Counted from the stretch's first letter, positions 1 through 12,780 are shown. The stretch: 64,000 nt of DNA from Beaufortia kweichowensis (GCA_019155185.1 CM032794.1:11695988-11759987); one strand, 5' to 3'. The notes: a model not told the origin generated them from the letters alone. Made by a program: numbers and translations.

Positions 1-2200
1 AATTATATTTTAACAGCTAATGTCGGTGTTCATATCTCATGCTCTCTTCGTGTGTTTCTATGCGGCTGCATTAAGCTCGATCTGTTCCCGCACGCGCGAG
101 CTTCATCAAACCCTAAACGCTTCATTCTGATCGTCCTACACGTGGATTCCCTGCAGCTCTTCTATTGTTGATTCTTTTTTTTATATTGATGGTATTTTAT
201 CTTGCTATTTTAGTTTAAACAAACAATGATATAATTAAGCGTTTTAGAATGTACTAAATATGTATCTTAAAGTGCGTGAACTTCACTTTCTTGTATCAGG
301 TAATTACCTGCTATTCCTCTTACATTACATCTGCATTCCAGCGTCTTTACACCAAACACACGAGCATATTAATGCACCTCTCTCTATAGCGCGTTAAGTT
401 AGCATTAACCAAGCATTAGACATATCTAATCAAGAGATAAACTGCAGCGATGGTGTCTCGCAGCTCTTGATCGAGGTGTCTGTACGAAAGAGCGCAGCAG
501 CGGCTGGAGAGATGAGAGGAGCCGCCGCAAGGAGGCGATGTTCTCCAGTCCACAGCAATACTGAGACCGTAGGACGCGAATAGAGTCTTCTACCTTATAC
601 AAACGATCAGGCTGTCGAGTGCGACTTGCTTTAAACATACAGTTGGGTTATTTAAAAAGTTAAATCTCGAGAGCTAGAGAGAGTTTTTATTGAGATAAGG
701 CAAACATTGTGTCTCTGCACTTCCTGTTTACAATGACACCTCGGATACAACTCGTATAATACAGTATGTATCTTTAAAGACAGATACATATTGTCAGATT
801 AGCTATAGGATTTTAAAAGACTAACAACAAACAGCCTACAAAAAAAGTAAAATCTCTCAAAGTAAAATTGGGTACAGGACTTTTCTTTGTAAATTGCCTA
901 ATTTTGATTAAAGGGTTGATGGTGATCTGAGATCATATTAATAAAGTTATCAAAGGAGTAAATAGATTTATGGCTTGAATAAATCTACATACCGTTTTTT
1001 TGTATTACAGATAAAAATGGTTTGAATTCAATTTTTACATTATTTACATTAAAATTCAATTCTGTTTTTATTTCACTTCTGCATTACTAATTGTGTGGAT
1101 GTAAACCATGTGTGTATATCTCACAAATATTCTATCATTTCTAGTGTAATTTTATTCTGTTAAATTATTTTTTTGCAAAAAATACAATTATATACAATCA
1201 ATAAGACATTATTATACAAATATAAATGTACAACACAATAAGAGAATTTCATGATTTAACTACAGACACTTAAAATACAGGTATTTAATTTGGTCTTTGG
1301 TTAAATGTTTAAAGTTTATAGCACAAACTGCATACTGGCAATACAAAACGTGTCTGATGAGAAAATTTATGATGAAAAAAATTAGACAATTCTGTGTATT
1401 AATTTTTTTAAATTGTTTTTCATGATTTGTGTACATGAAGTGTGTTGGTTCAGCTTGATTTGTTAGAGTTTTTTCTGGAGGTAGTGAATGGAGTAATGGC
1501 CGAGGAATGGCAGGGCGGATACATGGCCAATTTCAGCACAATTACACTTAGTTGACCTCCCTTCCAGGGCGATTTACACAACTCCAAAGCATAGGCATGT
1601 TTATGCAAGACTGGCATGATGGGCACAGAACCTCTAGAATCCATGTGTGTGCCTGTTTGTTTGTGTGCATCTGTGCGTGTTTCTGTGTTATGCAGGTTTC
1701 CTGCTTAAATTTAGTCAAAAATAGGAGGGGCTTTACCGTAAATCTCTCTCTCAGTTGCCAAACACAATGAAATTATTCTTATTAAGAAAGTATGAATAAA
1801 ATTAGCAAATAACTGTTAAAGAGTATTAACTGTAAATGTTGTTTTCTTGTATATAAAATTAAATAAAACACATGTTCTTCCCTGTTGCACTTTTTAATCC
1901 TTCCTAACAGATAAATCCATGACATCTTAAAATTTAGTCTTGAACTTTTAGTCAAGCAAATTTAAGCAAGCTAAAAAGGGAAAATATATTTCACAAAAAA
2001 CTTTTATTTGAACAGATGTTTACCATGTTTGGTTTGAATTTTGCATCTTATTTTAGTAAATAAGGTTATTAAATTAGTGCACTTACAGTGTTTTGACATT
2101 ATTTTGACAAATACCATTTCCACAATAAATCATGTACCATCCATTTGTAAAAACTATTATAAAATGCAGGTCATGCTCAAGTATTGAATGATCACTTTAA
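1..2200. other. Gene desert, left edge; CpG-richer patch at 430-640
   Basis: AT-rich sequence with no supported gene. A patch at about 430-640 is richer in CpG and has a 70-codon frame on the minus strand (638-426) without family similarity. A short similar patch lies at 85-150. 640-2200 holds nothing recognisable beyond poly-A/T runs. Confidence 0.6.
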
Positions 2201-2282
2201 GTAGGCATATGAATTGAATACTCTAAAATGTAGCTTCATATTTCTTCAAAACCCTCTCTTTCACTCAGTTTCTTTTTTGCAG

Positions 2283-2395
2283 GATGATGTTAAGAAACAA
2301 AGGCGTGTTAATGATTTTCGGAGGCCACGGTCGAGCTGGAGAGCTCTTCAAACTCAAGAGCAGGAAACACACTGGGCTCCACAGAGTTCCCACAG
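2283..2395 (+). other. Sequence with exon-like splice borders (possible ncRNA exon)
   Basis: A pyrimidine-rich tract ending TTTTTTGCAG precedes 113 bp of balanced sequence that ends CCCACAG|GTATGAG, an excellent donor. Two forward frames are open across it, but neither resembles a known family. It could be an exon of a long non-coding RNA, or a chance pairing of good splice words. Confidence 0.2.
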
Positions 2396-5300
2396 GTATG
2401 AGGGTCTGCAAACACACACTCGCTCCTACAAACACACACAACAAACACAAACACTTACATATACTCACATGTACATATACAAACAAAAGAAGCACACATA
2501 ACTGAAATGCCTTACCAAAATCATTACACAACAAGTAAATTAACAAAACCACATTTGGACTAATAGAATATCATGCTAACCTGCTTTTGTAAGCTTCATA
2601 GCATGCAGAATGAGCCTAAACATGTTTTTACATTGTTTATTGATGTTGTTATTGTTTTGTGGTTGATGAGGGTGTTATTGAACACATCATCAATTGATTA
2701 AAACAATATTATAGCTAAAAACTGTAAAACATTTTAGAACTGTTTTAACAGTTTTTTCAATATAAGATTTCACTTATGTCATATATTGTTTTTCGCCTTC
2801 TCCGAAATGAGCAGTGTTATACAGTTTTTTAATGAATGTGTTTCCATGTCCTTTACACTGAGTGGATTAGAAGGACGGACCCTCTTTCTTAAGAATAGGA
2901 TCATGGTAATAACAGCTGGCTGGTGTGTGAATTTAAGCTAAAGAGTGTTAACAGCTCTGTTAATTGACCCGACCCCACTTGTAATGAAAAAGATCTATGC
3001 TGGAGCATATGGTAGTGCAAAGAATTATGGGAATCATGATGCAACAGGGTGGGGGGTAATAAATGAGAGTATATGACTGATGTCACTTTATTAGCATTGA
3101 TCTAATTTTATGTATTTTGTTGCAGCTAATGCTATTGATTTGCTCCGTGCGTATTAAGATCTCTGTAAAGGTTAAAGGATTATTCTTTAATTTGTGCTGT
3201 GTTTCATGGTCACCACCATTGCTTATAAAAAGCTATTTAGAGTGACAGGTATCCTTGAGCTGATAGTCAAATAGAAAAACAAACAAAGAAACGACCTAGA
3301 TTACAAAGTGTGAAATGTATATTACAAAATACACCAGGGCAAGAATTTATATACAATGATATATAAAATGCAGCAAGTGTTTTCAATCCCATGGTGTATG
3401 CTTGTTTTGAGGGATCGTCTCTAGTCGTGTATACGCAATGTCAGTTCCTGTTCTCTTTCGTATCGCTGTGCTCTGACAGCAGGACAGGGAACAGAGTGTT
3501 TGTTCTTATAGGATCGAACACTGGTTCACTCTCCCACATCCTGAACAGCCTCCCACCGCGCTGCAGAATACCAATTAGCATGTTGACGCTAAGCGCTAAC
3601 CACTCACGCTAACTTAGGACAAAGTGCCGGGGTGTATCAGACTGGAAGCATGTTTACGGGTCCCACAGATGCACAGCGGGGGCATCGTAAGCAATGAGAA
3701 AAACAACGACAATGTGGGATGCAAAATAATTTTATGAGGAAGCGCTGACATTGTGGCTGAAAGAATGATATACTCATGTGGCTCGTGTGTGTGTGTGTGT
3801 TCGTTCGTCAGTGCAAAACTCCTGAGATACACAGAGAGAGACAGCTGACAGATACTTCCACGGTCTACATGTCACCTGACACCTGTCAATAGCCTGGGTG
3901 GGGTATGGCATTCACCTAATAATCATTAAATTATACACACAGCATGCCTTTTTCTTTTTCTGTCTTCTCTCTCTGGTTCCCTCACCTTTGCCTCTGTCTT
4001 TCTGTGCATCTTTCAATCACACACACCATAACCTCTGATACCCAATGGCCCAGCTGCTCTGTACGGACCTCACATTTAAATGTGTGTGTGTGTGTTTACT
4101 GGGCGAGAGAAGAAGCCCACGCTATCACGCCTCACTGGCTCCCAATACTACGAGCATTTTCTTTAACGGAACCAAAGTGAATAGATACAATTTCAGCCGG
4201 TGTAGAGAGTGGCACAGCCAAGACAAAAGAGACAAGATCCTGCAATCTGGAGGTCACTGACACTGTCCGAACAGTAATTACTACACTTCCCAAAACACCG
4301 GCACCAGCAGCTTCACTCCTTTACTCTCTCTTCAAACGTTAACCCAGGCATATTAGCAGAAACAGGTGTCCAAAATCTGTCTACAGTATATTGTGGATAT
4401 AGCTGTGTCTTCCTTTTCTGAAGATTGCTTTATAAGGGACATGTGTACTCATCAATTGGACCCTATAGGTGAGAGAAACAGAGATAGACACAGAGGGAGA
4501 GAAAGATTTCAGTAGTATGCTTTGAATGAAAGAGGGGTCTAAAGTAAAATTGACAGTCTCGATTCTCTGGCTTGAGCTGTGGGTCTATGAATATGTCAGA
4601 GGCATTTTGAAAAGCCATAAGTTATTGTCTGGACTGAACAGAATTGAAGAAAATGAATGACCAAAAGTGAGTCTGGTGCTTTTTCATCTTACCTTTTCTT
4701 TTCCTCTCACTTTCTCTGTCTAACACTGTCTGGCAACACAAAAGGCTGTATAAAAATTGTCTCATTATTTACACAACATTGTATGGGACTAGTTATTCTA
4801 GAATATTTCTGGATTGACACTAACACTAAATTAAAACAGCCATATTTAAAATCTGGTTGGCATGCTGAAGTGTGGAGTAATTGTGAACTATATATTTATC
4901 AATTGACAGTAAAAACGTGTCCAGCATGGTTACATATACACATAAATGATATGATAATCAAAAATTTTCAAAATATTTTATGAATGTTAATATGTTGTAA
5001 ATGATGTAGTAAATGCTTTAATTGACTTGGATGTCATTATTTCATCACATGATGTTACATTATGTCTGTACTGCAACAGACTTAATGACATTTGAAAGTC
5101 GGACCCTCTCAGACAAAGACAAAAATGCACTAAAAACTGCAGGGAAGCTTTTTGCTCAGTTGTGATCTATTTGTGTAGGCTGTTTTCCCAGAATTTGCAC
5201 TTCGGCGCAAAACACAAAGAGCTTCTGTTTACACAAAAACAGTGACATCCCCTGACACCAGGGTGAGCACTTAAGAAAACTTTGAAGATGAATCAATTTC

Positions 5301-6420
5301 TATATTATAGCGAGCCTGTAAGGGTGCTGAGCAGGGATCGAACCTCCCGCATGCACTTCATAGCAGTCAGGCTGCATTGATGAGGTGATTGATCTCGGGA
5401 TGGAAACGACGAGGAAGAGGAGAAGGATTACGCTTGTCAAACTGAGTCAATACAGTGGGCTGAATGCTTGAATGTTTGCAGTAAATCTTAAATAGTGTCT
5501 GTGAAAGCTAAAAGTCTGAAAACGGCAGCAGAAAAATGGAAGAGTTGCTGTTGGTTTTGCTTTCTGTGCTGTCTGCCTAATATACAACTGACAGTACTGC
5601 AAAAGTCTGACATCCTGAGAAGAGTTGAGGGCTTTCAGACATGCCTACATATGGTTAATGCTTTAAAAGAAAGTATGACAGACATGTACTGTATCTGAAA
5701 TGTCATTTTTACAGAAATTGATTATGTATGATCTACTTGTGGTGTTTAAACTATATTAATGATGTATGAAAGACCTCAATGTACTGTAGCAGTTATGTCA
5801 GCTCTGTGGTAAAGATTGACTTTGGGTTAGGTACATCCTAAACTACAGTATAAGGCAAATATCAAATAGTAAAATCGATAAAAGAGGTCCCGAAATTGTT
5901 TGTGACCAACACAATCTCACTGTAATTCTTAATTAGTTTATGAGGTGGGTAATTTATATAAATGTAAACATTTTATTTATTTTAGTACAATCTGCCTTCG
6001 TCCAAGTGACATTAGAGTTAGGAGTGAGGCTTTATTTTTGCTTTCCTTACGTACTTTTTATACGTTTCACATGGTACAAATTTATATGAATTAGCCACTT
6101 TGTAAAATATTAACGGGCAATTAAATGCAAATGTCAACCTTACCATGAAAATTAGGTTTTGACCAAGGGTTTTTACCATACTGAATACTCGGGTGTAAAG
6201 ATTTGGTGGTTTAAATACCAATGTGAGGTCTCTTTTAGAGTTGATAAACCATTTTTTATGTTTATAGCATGATTTGTCATAGTTAGGTAAAATGCTGTTT
6301 TCAGAAGCATCACATACATAACAATCCATATCCCTCAAAATAAAAACTTTTTTATGTTCTTTTAAGAGCCATCTTTCCTTACAACATTTTTGTGAGATCA
6401 CATTGTTACACACATGCATA
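2396..6420. other. Gene desert
   Basis: AT-rich DNA with (CA/GT) tracts near 2,405-2,500, 3,785-3,800 and 4,080-4,095. A possible SINE head at 3.5 kb is listed separately. 5,280-5,420 is balanced and contains a B-box-like word (GGTTCGATCC on the minus strand, plus 5335-5344) without a foldable tRNA around it. No gene is supported. Confidence 0.6.
3503..3612 (-). repeat. Possible degraded tRNA-derived SINE head
   Basis: Read on the minus strand, GAGTGGTTAGCGC (A-box-like, plus 3594-3606) is followed about 80 nt later by GTGTTCGATCCT (B-box-like). This resembles the tRNA-type promoter of fish SINEs. The spacing is longer than in a tRNA and the arms do not fold as a cloverleaf, so this is a remnant at best. 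Confidence 0.3.
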
Positions 6421-6429
6421 ATTAAACTT

Positions 6430-6710
6430 AGCCATGGGTTCCCAAACTTAATGACCCACCTAGAAATGTATCTCAAGACCCTCTAAAATAATATTAAATG
6501 GAAATATGGGGAAAAATGCCTTCTCAAATTGTAATCATTCTCTTTTAGGTTTTTACTTTATATTTAGTTTATAGTTCATATTTTAGTTTATATGACATTG
6601 TGTGAATGAAATATAAGTTTAAGTGCTACACAATACCACAGGTAAAATATCAAACCAGTGTCATTGTTTGTCCTTCACTCCATGCCATACTTTGAAAACT
6701 AAGCCACAAT
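6430..6710. mobile_element. Possible hAT (Charlie-like) non-autonomous element
   Basis: The left end reads GGGTTCCCAAACTTAATGAC then CCACC, followed by a CAAGACCC word. This resembles the ends of Charlie-type hAT elements (CAGTGGTTCCCAAACTT with ACCC blocks). A weak partner of opposite orientation (ACTTTGAAAACTAAGCCAC) lies near 6,690-6,708. Target-site duplications are not clear. The 152-codon minus-strand frame at 6476-6018 begins at this end and shows no transposase motif. Confidence 0.35.
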
Positions 6711-6779
6711 ATAAAAGTCAAAGTTTACTTGACCATGAGAGCACATCTTTCCCACCATCTACTAAACCTTTACTATACT

Positions 6780-7960
6780 GAAGCTTCATCCTGCTGAGTT
6801 CTGCAAGAGCTGGTGGAGCAGCAGCAGAGGCAGCGCTGCAATAAGCCTGTGCTGGAGCTCTGAGTGGCAGCCGCGGCGACTTGCCATACATCGCACATTC
6901 ATCCCTGTGCGGCGTCCACCCAGTTATTTACAGCTGGCTTTTCTTTTATGGAAAAATCAAGCCATGATTGATTCAGGTTAATGTGACGGCCAGGCGGCGG
7001 CGAGCTGCATTTGAGAGCTCAGGTTAACAGAAAACACTAACTTCCATAAAGCACTACGGGGATAAATCATGCTTATTCAGGCCGACCTGACAGCCGTTTA
7101 AGCTGTGGCAATCATCGAAAGCACCTCTGCCGCCCCTCCGCTCCGCTCCGCAAAATGTCGAGGGGGGAGTGTGGGATTTGATGGGGGACGAGGGAGGCGG
7201 AGAGGAGGGGTGGATGAAGGGAGACGGAGAATGTGAGAGTCAGATAGAGGTAAATGAGACTGAGGAAGATGGTCATATCAACGAGCCATCAGCGAGCAGG
7301 TGCTTTACATAAGCATCGTGGTAAGCAGTAAGCAAATTCTGTTGACAAAGAAATGCAATAAAGCAAAGAGGGTTTGGAGGAAAGAGCCGTCCCCGGTGCA
7401 TTCCTACAGCTGACACTCTCTCTCTTTCTTCTACTCTCTCTCTCTCTCAGGAGCAAGATTATAGTGTTTGCTTTTATCTGTCAGAGATCAATATTTCAAA
7501 CGTCCGATAAAAGAGGAAATTGAACTGGGAATAGACTGGAGTGCTGTAAAAGTACAAAGCACAATTATCAAAAAGCACTTAAAGAGCTTAATAGGATACA
7601 CATATTAAAAATGCCCAAATGGATGTCTCAGAGTCATAATGAGGACTCTTCCTCATGCCTCCTCTGCCTCTCTCCACCTTTGCCGGCGAGGTGAAGCTTT
7701 TGATCATAATGCTGGGTGAGGGCAGGGGGTTTGATGGTCTGAGGGTGCGACGGTATATGGACCCCCAGAGGCCTCATGTTTTAACATTGCACCATTAGGT
7801 CTGACAAGCCGCACACTCTGTTTATGTGTCTGCCATTACAGCCGCACGCATCCCAGAACAGAGAGGGAGGCGCACAGACAGGGATGTAGCAGAGATGCAG
7901 ACAGAATAGACAACCGAGCCGAAACTTAGACAGGTGATGTGCTGCACCACACACGGGGGT
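6780..7960. promoter_or_regulatory. Candidate conserved non-coding block 1
   Basis: About 1.2 kb of balanced, CpG-containing, low-repeat sequence abruptly bounded by AT-rich DNA. Words include CAAGCCATGATTGATTC (6,959-6,975), GTTATTTACAGCTGG (near 6,922) and AGATCAATATTTCAAAC (near 7,485). A GGGAGG-type purine tract at 7,155-7,230 and a CT tract at 7,420-7,450 interrupt it. There is no sustained open frame. Enhancer identity is inferred. Confidence 0.45.
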
Positions 7961-8339
7961 CAGCGGCCAATCTGGATAGAAATTCTTGTTTTGTGTTTGC
8001 TGCTTCCAAGCATGTAACTAAAGTTAGTCTAAATGATCAAAATTTCACAATTAAGAATGATGTGTAAAATGCTTTTATAAAAAGAAAGAGAAGTTTGGAA
8101 TATAGGAGTTCACTAATATGCCTCAGAAAGTTCATTCGCTGCCTGACTTATAGATTTGAGCTGATTATATCAAATACGATATAAACATTTCTTGCCAGTT
8201 CACAGGGGCATGCTGGGTAACGGCTGTCTGACACCTGGTCTTAGGGCATCTGGTATCATGTTTGCAGTGGTCATCACCGCATCATGCACACGCCCTCACA
8301 CCATGTGGAAACTGTCAGAGACCTCCCATAACACTGAAG

Positions 8340-8393
8340 CTCTCTCTCTCTCTCTCTCTCTCTCGCTCTCTCTGCCTCTCTCTGTCTCTCTCA
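8340..8393 (+). repeat. (CT)n microsatellite
   Basis: About 50 bp of CT dinucleotide repeat with few interruptions, followed by a short (CA/CG)n tract to 8,430. Confidence 0.95.
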
Positions 8394-8593
8394 TACACAC
8401 ACGCCGCACGCACGCACGCACACACACACACCATACACTCATTCTCCTGGGATGTCTAACGTGCTTCCCTTCTGGCTGGGATGTAGCTGAACCCCGTCCT
8501 CAAGCTATTGGAAGTTCTCTGTTAAACAAAACTTACACCACTTATGGCCTTTGTGTGCCGAGTAACCCAACACCACTCTGGAGGGCCAGTGAT

Positions 8594-8624
8594 ACACGCA
8601 CACACACACACACACACACGCACG

Positions 8625-8671
<47 letters not shown>
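8594..8671 (+). repeat. (CA)n microsatellite with CGCA interruptions
   Basis: About 78 bp of CA repeats with ACGC interruptions. It gives the spurious Thr/His and Cys/Val frames seen here. Confidence 0.97.
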
Positions 8672-8672
<1 letters not shown>

Positions 8673-9959
8673 GCAGCTAAATAATGCAACAATGGCTGTA
8701 TGTTTGACCATGTTTTGTCCAAAAGCTCTGATAAAAAACAAGACAAGATACAGTTCCATTTGTTTATGACTTACCACTGCTGTCACTTGTCAAAATCTCA
8801 TCTGGTAATAAAAGGTAAAGGTTTAATATAAAATAAAAAACAAGGATTGGCAATAATTCTATTACCTAATTTACTTTTAATATCCAAATTGTTGTTGTTA
8901 TTTGGAAAATGTGTGTTTTAGATGGCTAGATTATTATTTGCAATACCATAGTTTTACTTGAACTATGGTTACTGTAGTACTGTAGCTTATTTCCGTAAGA
9001 TTAACAAACTAGCTTTATTCTTTATTTTATAATAATTACATTAATGATTAATACAATAATTATATTAATTATTAATATAATGATTATATAATATAATGAA
9101 TAATAAAAACAATCCAAATAAAACAATAAAACAGTATATAAAAACATCAATGACCACGCTATGATCAGTCATATAGTCCAGAGCGAAATTACGGGCCAAC
9201 GGAACAAACTGATCAGACGAGTAAAATTGATAATACCAGCGTGCTTTTAGAGGGAGACTTCATGACCTTACACAAGAACAGAATACGCGATGACGACAGC
9301 TATTACCCCACGCAATTTCTCAGAGACGCAGCCAGCGCGGCTGCTGGGCGGGACAGCGCAGTCAGGTGAGCCGGTGAGACAGCAGAGCAGCTCCCTCAAA
9401 ACCAGCGAGAGCCGCAACAGCAGGTGCGTTACCATAAATTCGAGAATGTTCATTTTACTGGTGCGCCAAACAGAGAAACGCCCACAACTAAACACAACTA
9501 AAACAACTAGAAAGAAGATAATATATACCAAAACTATTTCATTACAGTTAACACACACTTAACAAGACAAAAACCTGTGTAAGATCAGACGAAGTGTACT
9601 TAGATTGAATCCTGCAGTTCTTTGTCCTTTCCTGATTCTATTACCTTGAATTTCTCTCTAAAATAAATCCCAATCAACACGGGTCCATGTACAATCTATA
9701 CAACTATATGAAAAAGCTAGTGTGAACTATCAGCAAAGCACAGGTGGTAAAACATCTGCTTTGCCAGCAAGTTACTATGTTGTTTTTGCATAACAAAGCT
9801 ACTGTTTCAGTCCCCCTCCAGAGCTTATCATACTTTTATGTGCTGGAAAAAAAGAGATGAAATAGCTTCGTAATACCGGAGCAGTGGCAAATCAATAGCA
9901 TTCTAGACATAACAAGGACATTAACTTATCTTAAAGAACAGATAAAATTAGAGAGCAGT

Positions 9960-10440
9960 TGTAACAGAAGCGATATCATGAACATCTCTTGATTGAAACA
10001 TCCTATTAGCTGAGAGCTCAGTATGATACGACAGACCATTCATTTCAGCCATATCTTAATGGCCCATCATTAGTCATATAATCAATAGGCTTCTTGATTA
10101 AGAGAACTCAAGAATGCACGTTTCATCTACAGGCATTTTTTTGCAGATCGATGACAAGGTTATCTCGCAAATGACGAGGATGCAAAAGGCGGATTATGTG
10201 CGCGCCGGCACATACACACACAGATGCACACAAATACTGCAAAGTAAATCATGAAACACTTTGATCACTAGGCCAGTATAACTGGAGGCAGAGCTTTTAA
10301 TCGCCAGCGGTAAGTCATTAACTAAATTAGTTTTTAAAGATTTAGGATGCTCTGTAGATTTCATTCTCAGATAGCCCTGAAGTTTCATGGCTTTGAAATA
10401 TCTGTAGGTTCAGGCTGATGGATGAAAATGCAGTTGGATG
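9960..10440. promoter_or_regulatory. Candidate conserved non-coding block 2
   Basis: Balanced sequence rich in homeodomain and forkhead-like words: CTCTTGATTGAAAC, CATATAATCAATAGG, CTTCTTGATTAAGAG, and AGTCATTAACTAAATTAG near 10,312. It has no gene and no repeat apart from a small CA tract at 10,206-10,230. Confidence 0.4.
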
Positions 10441-12110
10441 ATTGCGCTACAAGTCAGGCATTTTTTCAAAGTTCTAAACAATCCTCAAGCCACCTGATAA
10501 TGTCCCTGTCTAATCCCTAAAGAAGGTACACAAATTTTTCAAATTTCATTAGTTCATTAGTTGACTAATGCAGGCGTGGTGTTCAGATTTATCTAGCGCC
10601 CTAACTCAATAACCTGTCCAAAGTCCTTGTTCAAGGACATTAGCCGTGCAAAAAAGATCACCAGATCCATTTTTCTATAGCTAAGCAGAAATCAAACATT
10701 TAAACATTTATAGGTCGTCCTGTTAAAGATAGGCCACCAAAGTCCCTCTCCAAGACTTCAATTAACCTTCTGGGCTGTTAGTCTTCTGTCTAGAGAACTG
10801 AGGGCTTTCTCCCTCCCTCTTTCTCTCCAAGCCGTGAGGTCTTTACATAAGGGAATACTGGAAGGAGAGAGAGAGAAAGCTCGTTTGATTCCAATAAAAG
10901 AAAGTGAATGTGGTGTTGAACACGCTTGTCATTTTGTACCTTCCTTTGTCCTTCAGGGATAATTTTCCCTGACATTCAAATCACATTTTTGATATTTGCT
11001 CTGTATGATGGGAGATAAGATGAAAACAGCTTGTGAAGTGTACTGGGAGCTCTCTGTATCCTTGTGAAGGCTCTTAGGGACTTTGGTTTTGATGTGTTAA
11101 AGGTAAAAGGTTTGTGCTAGTGCATTTTTACACATAAGACTTAGTTTAACAAGTCATCATCATTGAAGACATATAGAGTATCCAACATATGGGATTCCAG
11201 AAGTGCAATGTTCAAAGTGTGATTTTTTTTAAGTCTCAGGAGAGCCCTTCCTCATGTAGACTCACTTTCACTATTTTACCTCAACAACCAGTGAATTTGT
11301 ATATGGAGAGACTAATTAGTTAATAAGTGTTTGCAGAAAAGCAAACATGGGAATACATTTAATCTTGTTGTTTTATAGAATAAAAATCTAAAAGAAATAT
11401 TAGATTTTATTAATAACTTTTTTTCTGCAACCTGCACTAGCATCTTTTCATACATAACTGAACTAACATCATTAACTTAGTCAATTTCATTGTGTGAAAA
11501 TCCAAAAGTGACTTTAGAGAACATTCATAGCCTGATCCATTCTCAGAACTGCTGTATGTTGTGTGTATGCCTGTCTGTTTTAATGAGCAGTGAAATACAT
11601 TTTGAACACAGCTTATGCAGTTGGGAGGGATGAGAACGGCTCAATAAAATACACACCAGAGGTTGAAACGATGGGGGGGAGTAAAAAAACCTTTTTGACA
11701 ATGTTAAGCCATGCAGCTGCTCTGAGGCTACCAGGGGGGTTTTATCATCTCTTTAGATGTTGGATCATAGGCAGAGAGAAGCTTTCCAAGGGTAAGCAAA
11801 GTCAGGCAAGCCCTTACTGTAACATCAACATATACTACAGCTACAGACAGATTGCTGAAATGCATTCTCACTGGGGTCTTTTTAGATGGTGCTACAGCAC
11901 ATTGGAACAGACCTCTGCAGATTTTTATGGGAGATCCATGTGGACTCATTCTCATAGTTATGATGTCCTTTGCTAAACTTCCCACAGACTGGGGCAACAG
12001 TCGGAAAATTATAAAACATTTACTAGATTTAAAAATAAAAGGAATCATTAAAAGTCCTTATTAGTGAAATAGTGTGTATAATAAAATAATTACTTACAGA
12101 ACTGCTTAGT
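10441..12110. other. Gene desert
   Basis: Mixed AT-rich and balanced DNA. The frame at 11,590-11,976 (128 codons) overlaps another in the opposite strand and has no domain. Nothing nameable is seen. Confidence 0.55.
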
Positions 12111-12119
12111 CGTATTTAA

Positions 12120-12780
12120 AAACACACATTCCAGAGTTTAGCCGCTTCCTACGGGGGCAGGAAGTCAGTGTTCTGAAGCGTGAGGAGGGTGTATTAAAGG
12201 ACAACTCGAGTCACAAAAGCCTCTCTTTCTTTCTCTGTACGGGCATTGCCTCCATCCCATAATAGCCCCTTGCTCTTGCTATGGCGGAGGTTAATGATTC
12301 TACACCTGGCCTCGGATGAGCGAGTGATATTTTACCTCTTGCAGGAAGAGGGTGATATATGGAGACTGCAGTTGTTTTGGGGGTGTATAAATTAAAGGAA
12401 TAGCTTGTATTGGCGGGCAGGATGATGAAATAACAGGCACTTTAGGTAATTCCTCTGATAAAGCAGTCTGACCCCCGATGATAGAATCAAATGTTCTGGT
12501 AGAGGTCGCCGGTTGGAGCATCAGTCTAGTCAAGCCATTACAACAGAATACAAAGACCCAGCACCTGTCAAGTGAACACAGCATAACAGGCCAGGTGGGC
12601 GAGAGAGAACGAGTGTAAGATATCCTTCTCTTTCTAAAACCAAATGAGATAAACACAAAGAGATTCGTTTTACCTTTCCAAACAAAGTCGGGAAGGGCTG
12701 ACCCTGTGATTTTGTACGGCTTCACCAGAGTAAAAACATGAAATAAAACAATGAAGAAATGAAAGTTCACATTAAGTAGT
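12120..12780. promoter_or_regulatory. Candidate conserved non-coding block 3
   Basis: About 650 bp of low-repeat, balanced sequence ending sharply in AT-rich DNA at 12,780. Words include GGAGGTTAATGATTC (12,286), GGTGTATAAATTAAAGG (12,381), ATTTTGTACGG and CTTTCCAAACAAAG (12,675-12,688). A 156-codon minus-strand frame (12,770-12,300) runs through it. Its translation has no recognisable domain and a composition like read-through non-coding DNA, so it is not called as a gene. Confidence 0.42.

Larger units (their letters stand above)
7961..9950. other. Gene desert with large microsatellites and CpG patch at 9.24-9.44 kb
   Basis: Contains the CT and CA microsatellites listed separately. 8,800-9,160 is AT-rich, with a 9-bp-arm hairpin ACCATAGTT / AACTATGGT at 8945-8969. 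9,240-9,440 is CpG-richer (GCCAGCGCGGCTGCTGGGCG, near 9,331) and has two strong donor-like words, CAG|GTGAGC (9,364) and CAG|GTGCGT (9,422), on the plus strand. It could be the first exon of a non-coding RNA. No coding gene is supported. Confidence 0.5.

Noticed and set aside
5321..5400. Possible minus-strand tRNA (GGTTCGATCC word)
   Set aside because: No matching A-box at tRNA spacing and no acceptor or anticodon stem can be formed.
6018..6476. 152-codon minus-strand open frame
   Set aside because: No domain, atypical composition, no splice or promoter context; it starts inside a repeat-like end. Not called as a gene.
8192..8786. Frames of 162, 93 and 74 codons on both strands
   Set aside because: They are translations of the CT and CA microsatellites (His/Thr, Ser/Leu and Cys/Val runs).
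12300..12770. 156-codon minus-strand open frame as a protein gene
   Set aside because: No recognisable family and it lies in a block better explained as regulatory; kept only as a finding.
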